Source of the DNA: an uncultured Oscillospiraceae bacterium
GTDB lineage: Bacteria; Bacillota; Clostridia; Oscillospirales; Oscillospiraceae
NCBI GenBank assembly: GCA_947624395.1
Contig: CANQKA010000008.1
Span: forward strand, 1 to 45,810
DNA length: 45,810 nucleotides
Reading direction: 5' to 3'
Within the stretch, counting starts at the first letter, position 1. Each line of letters begins with the position of its first letter. A model generated the notes under the pieces. It ran no database searches and was not told the origin of the DNA. It saw only the letters and a list, made by a program, of their open reading frames with translations. The position numbers and the translations under genes are program-made. Of the stretch, positions 40,205 through 45,810 are shown in pieces.

Positions 40205-42409
40205 TTGGGTTGGTTTGACGAACAAATAAGAGAGCGCCGGGAGCAGGACCAGCGTGCCTTTGAGGAGAGCTTCGCGTCCATCGCGGGGGCGGTGCTGGGC
40301 CGGCCTGTGGTCACCGAGGACGAGGGCAGACAGGCCAAGAGCGCCATCGAGGAAATACTGAAATATTATCACGCCAAGAGCCGGGAAGTGCCCGATTCGG
40401 TGAAGGACTTCAACGAGCAGCTGGAATTTCTGCTCCGGCCTTACGGCATCATGCGCCGGACGGTGACGCTGGAAAAGGGCTGGTACAAAGACGCCATGGG
40501 CGCCATGCTGGCCCGGCGGAAGTCCGACGGGGCCCTGACGGCCATGATCCCCACGGGGCTGTCCGGCTATACTTATGCCGACGCGGCCACGGGCAAGCGC
40601 CGGCGGGTGAACGCCCGGACGGAAGAGCTTTTCGAGCGGGAGGCCATGGCGTTTTATAAGCCCTTCCCGCAGGGGAAGATCGGCATCCCCGGCATGATGA
40701 AGTACATAGGCTCCTGCACGTCCTGGGCGGACCGCATCCTGTTTGCCCTGTCCGCGCTGGCGGTGAGCCTGGTGGGACTGCTGCTGCCCAGGCTCAATAA
40801 CCTGCTGTTCTCCTATGTGGCGGCCAGCGGGAGCATGGCGGTGCTGGCGGCGCTGGTCAGCTTCATGCTGCTGGTGAGCGTCAGTTCCCAGCTTTTGAAT
40901 ACGGTAAAGCAGCTTCTCACGGTCCGGATGGACACGAAGGTGTCCGTGTCGGTGGAGGCGGCGGGGATGATGCGGCTTTTCTCCCTGCCGGCCAACTTCT
41001 TCAAGCAATACAGCACCGGCGAGATCGCCAGCCGGGTCATGAACATCAAGCAGCTGGCGAGCCTGCTCATATCCTCGGTGGGGGCGATGGGCCTTACGAG
41101 CCTGTTCTCGCTGCTGCAGATCACCCAGATCTTCGCCTACGCCCCGGCGCTGGTGGTGCCGGCGCTGGCCATCGTGGGCGTGACGCTGGCGTTTTCGGTG
41201 GTCACGTCCATACGGCAGAAGAATATCACCCAGCAGCTGATGGAGCAGAGCGCCAAGGAAAACGGTTTTTCCTACGCCCTGATCAGCGGCGTGCAGAAGG
41301 TGAAGCTGTCCGGCGCGGAGAAGCGGGCCTTCGCCAAGTGGAGCGAGCAGTACGCCAAGGTGGCGCGGCTGCAATACGACCCGCCCATGTTTTTGAAGGT
41401 CAACGGCGTGATAAGCCTGGCGATCACCCTCGTCGGCACGCTGGTGATGTACGCCGTGGCGGTGAAAAGCGGCGTGAGCGTGTCGGAATACTACGCCTTC
41501 AACTCCGCCTACGCCATGATAACCGGCGCGTTCACGTCCCTGGCCGGCATCGCGGCCATGGTGGGGCAGATCATCCCCATCCTGAATATGGCCAAGCCCA
41601 TATTGGACGCCCAGCCGGAGATCAGTGCGGACAAACAGATGGTGGACCGTATCAGCGGCGGCATCGAGCTCAACAACGTCTCCTTCCGGTACTCGGAGGA
41701 TATGCCCAATGTGGTGGACAACATGTCCCTCAAGATCCGGCCCGGCCAGTATGTGGCCATCGTGGGCCGGACGGGCTGCGGCAAGTCCACGCTGATGCGG
41801 CTGCTGCTGGGGTTCGAGACGCCCCAGAAGGGGGCTATCTATTACGATGGCCGGGATATGGCCTCCCTGGACCTGAAGAGCCTGCGGCGGCGCATGGGCG
41901 TGGTGATGCAGGACGGGAAGCTCTTCCAGGGGGATATCTACTCCAACATCACCATCTCCGCGCCCTGGCTGACCCTGGACGACGCGTGGGAGGCGGCGGA
42001 AATGGCCGGCGTGGCGGAGGATATCCGGCGCATGCCCATGGGTATGCATACCCTCATCTCCGAGGGAAGCGGCGGCATCTCCGGCGGCCAGCGCCAGCGG
42101 CTGCTCATCGCACGGGCCATCGCGCCCAAGCCCCGCGTGCTCATGTTCGACGAGGCCACCTCGGCCCTGGACAACATCACCCAGCGGGTGGTGTCCGATT
42201 CGCTGGATAAGCTCAAGTGCACCCGTATCGTCATAGCCCACCGGCTCAGCACCATCCGCCACTGCGACCGCATCATCGTCCTGGACGGGGGCCATATCGT
42301 GGAGGACGGGACGTACGAGGAGCTGATCGCCAAAAACGGCTATTTCGCCGAGCTTGTGGCCCGTCAACGGCTGGACACAGAACCGGCCGAGGCCGCGGCA
42401 GGAAATTAA
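40205..42409 (+). CDS. Second NHLM-type ABC exporter (no peptidase)
   Basis: A 734-residue half-transporter that in this system family accompanies the C39 exporter. The first 150 or so residues are a soluble domain of unknown role (WFDEQIRERREQDQRAFEES); six membrane helices follow (about 175-460), then an ATPase domain with Walker A GRTGCGKST near 522, signature SGGQRQRLLIARAI near 627, and LMFDEATSALD. The start is TTG 40205 with GAGGGGGTG upstream; no better ATG exists near. The two ABC proteins may form a heterodimer. Confidence 0.93.
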   Translation: MGWFDEQIRERREQDQRAFEESFASIAGAVLGRPVVTEDEGRQAKSAIEEILKYYHAKSREVPDSVKDFNEQLEFLLRPYGIMRRTVTLEKGWYKDAMGAMLARRKSDGALTAMIPTGLSGYTYADAATGKRRRVNARTEELFEREAMAFYKPFPQGKIGIPGMMKYIGSCTSWADRILFALSALAVSLVGLLLPRLNNLLFSYVAASGSMAVLAALVSFMLLVSVSSQLLNTVKQLLTVRMDTKVSVSVEAAGMMRLFSLPANFFKQYSTGEIASRVMNIKQLASLLISSVGAMGLTSLFSLLQITQIFAYAPALVVPALAIVGVTLAFSVVTSIRQKNITQQLMEQSAKENGFSYALISGVQKVKLSGAEKRAFAKWSEQYAKVARLQYDPPMFLKVNGVISLAITLVGTLVMYAVAVKSGVSVSEYYAFNSAYAMITGAFTSLAGIAAMVGQIIPILNMAKPILDAQPEISADKQMVDRISGGIELNNVSFRYSEDMPNVVDNMSLKIRPGQYVAIVGRTGCGKSTLMRLLLGFETPQKGAIYYDGRDMASLDLKSLRRRMGVVMQDGKLFQGDIYSNITISAPWLTLDDAWEAAEMAGVAEDIRRMPMGMHTLISEGSGGISGGQRQRLLIARAIAPKPRVLMFDEATSALDNITQRVVSDSLDKLKCTRIVIAHRLSTIRHCDRIIVLDGGHIVEDGTYEELIAKNGYFAELVARQRLDTEPAEAAAGN

Positions 42410-42433
42410 GCGGAGAAAAAATTTTTCATTTCC

Positions 42434-42472
42434 CTCGGCCCTTTTGGCCCGCTGGAACGTATAAACAGACAG
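42434..42472 (+). promoter_or_regulatory. Candidate alternative-sigma promoter, copy 2, before the precursor genes
   Basis: TCGGCCCTTTTG (42435-42446), nine bases, AACGTATAAA (42456-42465), AGACAG (42467-42472). By eye 30 of 39 positions agree with 29672-29710, with exactly the same spacing, while the nine-base middle differs. It lies 22 bases ahead of the first precursor start and would let the peptide genes be transcribed more strongly than the operon. Confidence 0.7.
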
Positions 42473-42494
42473 AATGACAAAGGGGGGTATCGCC

Positions 42495-42662
42495 ATGGGC
42501 GAGAAGAAGAGAAACGAAGAGCTGTCGGACGACGCTCTGGACGCCGTGTCCGGCGGCAAGAAGGTCATTTTTCAGGATTGCGTGGTCTGCGGCAGATCCG
42601 CTACCAAACAGGGCCCCGATGGCAAATGGTATTGTCCGGCCCACTATGACGAAAAATTTTGA
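42495..42662 (+). CDS. Double-glycine precursor peptide 1 with CxxC...CxxH core
   Basis: A 55-residue precursor. Leader residues 1-21 end LSDDALDAVSGG, the C39 recognition pattern with cleavage expected after Gly21. The 34-residue core has Cys29-Cys32 (DCVVCGRS) and Cys47-His50 (YCPAHY) separated by 14 residues, and the GPDGKWYC turn. Four such ligands suggest one zinc or iron site in a ribbon or LIM-like fold rather than a lanthionine peptide; Ser and Thr are few. I chose ATG 42495, preceded by GGGGGGT. No family is recognised for the core. It aligns without gaps with peptide 2 at the leader, the ligands and the turn. Confidence 0.88.
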   Translation: MGEKKRNEELSDDALDAVSGGKKVIFQDCVVCGRSATKQGPDGKWYCPAHYDEKF

Positions 42663-42675
42663 ACGGGTGACGAAA

Positions 42676-42852
42676 ATGGATAATAACGAGAACAAAAAAG
42701 CCCTGGCCGACGAGGCCCTGGACGGTGTGGCCGGAGGCAAGTCGTACTGGTTTATCGACTGCACGATCTGCCACGAGCGGTATTACAAAATAGGCCCCGA
42801 CGGCAAGGCCTATTGCGCCAAGCACTATAACGAGAAGTGGCCGAAGAAATGA
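42676..42852 (+). CDS. Double-glycine precursor peptide 2 with CxxC...CxxH core
   Basis: A 58-residue precursor closely matching peptide 1: leader ends LADEALDGVAGG at residue 21, and the core has Cys29-Cys32 (DCTICHER), the turn GPDGKAYC, and Cys47-His50 (YCAKHYNEKW), all at the same positions. The C-terminus adds PKK, making the core more basic. The ATG at 42676 is 13 bases after the previous stop; the ribosome binding site is weak (GGGTGA), so translation may depend on peptide 1. The pair may act together as a two-peptide product, or be a recent duplication. Confidence 0.88.
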   Translation: MDNNENKKALADEALDGVAGGKSYWFIDCTICHERYYKIGPDGKAYCAKHYNEKWPKK

Positions 42853-42888
42853 CGCCGGCCGCCTGACAACCATAAGGAGACAAGGACC

Positions 42889-43098
42889 ATGAGAGAGGCA
42901 AAGAACGCGAGGGAAGTAAAAGCGCTGCGCGAGGACGAGCTGGACGCGGTAGTTGGCGGGGTCCGTATCGATTCCGTGGGACCCTGCGGCCTGTGCTTTC
43001 TGCTGAAGCCGCTGGCGGAGTACCATGACCCGGTGGATACGACGAAGCATAAGTACATCTGCGCCGACTGCGCCCGCGATATCGGATATGTGAGATGA
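42889..43098 (+). CDS. Double-glycine precursor peptide 3 with CxxC...CxxC core
   Basis: A 69-residue precursor. Leader ends LREDELDAVVGG at residue 24; the 45-residue core has Cys33-Cys36 (GPCGLCFLLK) and Cys58-Cys61 (YICADCARD) with 21 residues between, the layout of a small zinc ribbon. It keeps the leader pattern of peptides 1 and 2 but a longer core and four-Cys ligand set. AAGGAG precedes ATG 42889. It is the last gene before the strong terminator at 43114. Confidence 0.87.
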   Translation: MREAKNAREVKALREDELDAVVGGVRIDSVGPCGLCFLLKPLAEYHDPVDTTKHKYICADCARDIGYVR

Positions 43099-43113
43099 CC
43101 GCTCCAAAACGGT

Positions 43114-43150
43114 AAAAAGGGACTGCCATGTTTGCGGCAGTCCCTTTTTA
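43114..43150 (+). terminator. Intrinsic terminator of the export locus
   Basis: Fourteen-pair stem AAAAAGGGACTGCC / GGCAGTCCCTTTTT with an eight-base loop; the right arm ends in a T-tract. It closes the transcript after peptide 3. Confidence 0.92.
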
Positions 43151-43212
43151 TATCCATAAAGACCGTCAACATGCAATTCACGTCGTGATTTTGTCGATTC
43201 AGGACAGAAATA

Positions 43213-43241
43213 TTGACTTTTGGCGGGGGGATTGCTATTTT
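43213..43241 (+). promoter_or_regulatory. Sigma-A promoter of the surface protein
   Basis: TTGACT (43213-43218), 17 bases, TATTTT (43236-43241), upstream of the start at 43298. It differs from the bipartite motif of the export locus, so this gene is probably regulated separately. Confidence 0.6.
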
Positions 43242-43297
43242 GCTTCCAGAATTGGTGGTATTTTACCCTTCTAACATAGCGCAAGGAGGCAATTGGA

Positions 43298-45810
43298 ATG
43301 AAGATGGCAAAGCGGATCATAGCGGTGCTTCTGGCGGTTATCCTCGCCTTTGGCACGCTGGCGACGACGGCGTTCGCGGCGGAGGAGCCGGAAGTTACAG
43401 CTGAACCTGAGGTTGCTGAGGAGCCTGAGGTTACGGCAGAGCCGGAGGTGACGACCGAACCCGAGGTCACGGAAGAACCGGAGGTCACGGCGGAGCCCGA
43501 GGCCACGGCGGAGCCCGAGGCCTCGGAGGAGCCCGAGGTGACGGCCGAGCCAGAGGTGACGGAAGAACCGGAGGCTGAGCCGGCCGTCGAGTTCAACACC
43601 GTGGCATACTACGACCCCAACACAAAGGCGGAGCAGCAGGCGCGCGACGTCACGCTTGTCACATCGGCGGTCCAGGAGTGGACAGAGAACCAGCTCTCGA
43701 GCGGCTGGTACGTGGTCGGAGAAAGAACGAGCGACGGCGGGCTGGTAAACAGCGTGGCGAGCCTTGAACAGGTCGAGGTCACGGGGAGCGATGTGAACCT
43801 GATCCTGCCCAAGGGGGCGAGCCTGACGGTCACCAACGGCATCCACATCAACAATTACTGCAGTCTGACCATCTGGGGCGATCAGAGCGACTATAGCCAG
43901 GACGGCGCGCTGATCGTCCAGGGCGGCGGCCTGAACGTGGGCCGCATGGCCAATTTGACCATCAACGGTGGCGCGGTGACGGCCAACGGCGGCGTGAACG
44001 CCGGGGGTGGCATGAGCGCTCTGACCATCAACGCCGGCACGGTGACGGCCACCGGCGGTGAAAACGGCGCAGGGATCGGCGGCGACAGGGTCAGTCTGAC
44101 TATCAACGGCGGCACCGTGACGGCCCAGGGCGGCCACTTCGGCGCGGGCATCGGCAGCGGCCGGGAGGCGGACAACGTGGATGTTATCATCAACGGCGGC
44201 ACTATCACGGCCAACGGCGGTGCCTACAGCGCGGGCATCGGCGGCACCGAAGGCGGCGCCCTCTTTATAACGGTGACCATCAACGGCGGCACTATCACGG
44301 CCACAGGCGGCAACGCCGCCGCGGGCATCGGCGGCGGGATAGGCTCTTCCCACTGCACCGTGAACATCAAAGGCGGCACCGTGACGGCCCAGGGTGGCGC
44401 CTTCGGCGCGGGCATCGGCTCGGGAATGTTGTCCGCGTCCACGGTGACGATCGACGGCGGCGTGGTCAACGCCACAGGCGGCGAGCAAGCCGCAGGCATC
44501 GGCAGCAGATATGAGAACGACCGTGCGGATGTCATCATCAACGGCGGCGTGGTATCGGCCACCGGCGACGGCGGCGCAGGGATCGGCGGCGGCAAGGCCA
44601 GTCTGACCATCAACGGCGGGTCGGTGAAGGCCGTGGGCGGCGTCACGCCCCAGAGCGTGAACGGAAACGGCGAGCCGGTCTATCTTCTGGCGCTTTCCAA
44701 CCCTGACGGCAAGACTGTCACGGTGAACGGAGCGGTCTGGAACGGCGTCAACCACGCGGCCATGGACGGCGACAAGAGCCTTTATATGTATTTGTCCGAG
44801 ACAGACGCGGAGGCGGGCGTGGCCGTCGGCAGCGGGCCGATAGAGCGGTTCCTGCTGAATACGCAGACGAACCAATTTGAGAGCGCGGGCATCATCGAGG
44901 ACGGCACGGCGGGATACTACGACCCCGGCACAGGTACGAAAAAGCAGGCGGAGAACGTCGTCATCGTGAAGGACGGCGTGACCGCGTGGGAAAACGGCTG
45001 GTATGTGGTGGACGGCGCAGTGGGCCTGGACGCGGTGACCGTCAGCGGCCAGGTGCACCTGATCCTGCCCAAGGGGACGAGCTTGACGGTCAGCCAGAGC
45101 ATCACCGCCCAGAGCGGCGCCAGCCTGACCGTCTGGGGCGATCAGAGCGACTATAGCCAGGACGGCGCGCTGGCAGTCCAGGGCGGCGTCACCGGCAGCG
45201 GCACGGTGACCGTCAACGGCGGCGTCGTAACGGCCGGCGCGGCTGTCGCCGTGCCCGCTGTGACCATCGACAATGGCATTGTGATGGCCCGGGGCGGCAT
45301 CGACGCCGGCGAGGGCGGCACGGTGACCATCGACAATGGCGTGGTGACGGCCAGCGAGGCCATCACCGGCGGCACGGTGACCATCGCCGGCGGCTCGGTG
45401 AAGGCCCCGGGCGGCATCACGCCCCGGCCGGTGGACGCCAACGGCCAGCCGGTCTATCTGCTGCAGGTGGCCAACCCCAACGGCGAGCCCGTCACCATAA
45501 ACGGCGCTGTCTGGAACATCAACAACCACGCGGCGTCGGGCGAGGGCGACACGGACCTGTATATGTATCGGTCCGAGCCGGCCGTGCGCGTGGCGGTGGG
45601 GAGCGAAACGCCCGTCTGGTACGTGCTGAACGCGGATAAGGGCCTTTACGAGGCGGTCACGACCGTGAACTACTATGACCCGGTAGCCGGACAGGTCCAG
45701 ACACGCGACCCGGTGGAGCCGCTCGTGAATGGTACGACGAGCTGGAGCCCGGACAACGGTACGGGCGGCTGGTATATAGCGCTCGGCACTGTGACCACGA
45801 GGCAGGTCAC
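43298..45810 (+). CDS. Large secreted beta-helix surface protein (partial, runs off window)
   Basis: At least 837 residues; no stop before the window end. AAGGAGG lies eight bases before ATG 43298. A signal peptide (KRIIAVLLAVILAFGTLATT, then AFA) is followed by a Glu/Pro/Val stalk (EPEVTAEPEVTEEPEVT, about 43382-43590). Then come modules opening with YYDP (near 43607, 44917 and 45670), each with a GWYVV segment, LILPKGASLTV and LTIWGDQSDYSQDGAL, and arrays of TINGGTVTATGG...GAGIGGG, a short-period beta-helix. It is likely cell-wall attached or released; ligand unknown. A long open frame exists on the other strand but is only the mirror of this repetitive coding sequence. Confidence 0.9.
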   Translation, partial: MKMAKRIIAVLLAVILAFGTLATTAFAAEEPEVTAEPEVAEEPEVTAEPEVTTEPEVTEEPEVTAEPEATAEPEASEEPEVTAEPEVTEEPEAEPAVEFNTVAYYDPNTKAEQQARDVTLVTSAVQEWTENQLSSGWYVVGERTSDGGLVNSVASLEQVEVTGSDVNLILPKGASLTVTNGIHINNYCSLTIWGDQSDYSQDGALIVQGGGLNVGRMANLTINGGAVTANGGVNAGGGMSALTINAGTVTATGGENGAGIGGDRVSLTINGGTVTAQGGHFGAGIGSGREADNVDVIINGGTITANGGAYSAGIGGTEGGALFITVTINGGTITATGGNAAAGIGGGIGSSHCTVNIKGGTVTAQGGAFGAGIGSGMLSASTVTIDGGVVNATGGEQAAGIGSRYENDRADVIINGGVVSATGDGGAGIGGGKASLTINGGSVKAVGGVTPQSVNGNGEPVYLLALSNPDGKTVTVNGAVWNGVNHAAMDGDKSLYMYLSETDAEAGVAVGSGPIERFLLNTQTNQFESAGIIEDGTAGYYDPGTGTKKQAENVVIVKDGVTAWENGWYVVDGAVGLDAVTVSGQVHLILPKGTSLTVSQSITAQSGASLTVWGDQSDYSQDGALAVQGGVTGSGTVTVNGGVVTAGAAVAVPAVTIDNGIVMARGGIDAGEGGTVTIDNGVVTASEAITGGTVTIAGGSVKAPGGITPRPVDANGQPVYLLQVANPNGEPVTINGAVWNINNHAASGEGDTDLYMYRSEPAVRVAVGSETPVWYVLNADKGLYEAVTTVNYYDPVAGQVQTRDPVEPLVNGTTSWSPDNGTGGWYIALGTVTTRQV

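Noticed and set aside
37668-42568. Two 800-residue open frames on the minus strand opposite the ABC exporters
   Set aside because: High GC keeps antisense frames open. The plus-strand frames contain complete C39, Walker and signature motifs; the minus frames show no domain.
42495-43098. Lanthipeptide or sactipeptide precursors
   Set aside because: No LanM, LanB/C or radical SAM enzyme is in the locus, and the Cys/His spacing fits metal ligands better than thioether rings.
43271-45529. 752-residue open frame on the minus strand
   Set aside because: It mirrors the repetitive plus-strand surface protein, lacks a ribosome binding site and has histidine/alanine-rich non-protein-like composition; the plus strand has a signal peptide and AAGGAGG.

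Overview
The window reads as chromosome of a GC-rich, low-redundancy Clostridia, most likely an Oscillospiraceae-type gut anaerobe. This is inferred from the GlgC/GlgD pair, strong AGGAGG ribosome binding sites, SpoIIA-like partner-switching proteins, a peptidase-containing exporter of the NHLM type, a WYL regulator and the many hairpin-rich intergenic repeats. No rRNA, tRNA, CRISPR array or transposase gene was seen.

Left part (1-12000, almost all minus strand) is housekeeping: a purine uptake and salvage pair (BMP-family binding protein, xpt), a HAD phosphatase, the tldD-tldE protease pair, a glycogen operon glgC-glgD-glgP, and prs-pth. A divergent M19 dipeptidase starts at 12084 and carries an in-frame 21-bp triplication.

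Region 13100-17300 is a decaying, repeat-loaded stretch. A MATE gene has lost its middle to repeat DNA, a GNAT gene follows, and a tandem duplication carries two sugar O-acetyltransferases plus a leftover of the 3' end of the formate/nitrite transporter gene. Three palindromic repeat families (called here R1, R2, R3) occur across the window, with R3 nested inside R1 or R2 at least five times.

Region 17300-29400 is ordinary again: FNT channel, lysA with a class-I amidotransferase, a secreted protein with an LtaS-like pseudoenzyme, mscL, proC with an aspartate racemase, murI, a WYL regulator, a 35-residue membrane protein, rsmI, and a trmD fused to an acetyltransferase.

The most interesting part is 29498-43150, a single co-directional locus of 15 genes. 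It encodes a small leader-like protein, a sigma factor, a STAS protein, a formyltransferase-fold enzyme, a DUF2156 aminoacyltransferase-like protein, a MATE transporter fused to a HATPase domain, a membrane PP2C phosphatase, an RsbW-like kinase, a STAS domain fused to an APH-like kinase, an NHLM-type membrane-fusion protein, a C39 peptidase ABC exporter and a second ABC exporter. It ends with three small double-glycine-leader precursors whose mature parts carry CxxC...CxxH or CxxC...CxxC zinc-ribbon-like motifs. A 39-bp bipartite motif (30 of 39 bases identical) lies before the first gene and again before the precursors; it looks like the promoter of the locus-encoded sigma factor. I infer a partner-switch-controlled sigma circuit driving production and export of unusual metal-binding peptides. 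A large beta-helix surface protein, cut by the window end, follows under its own promoter.
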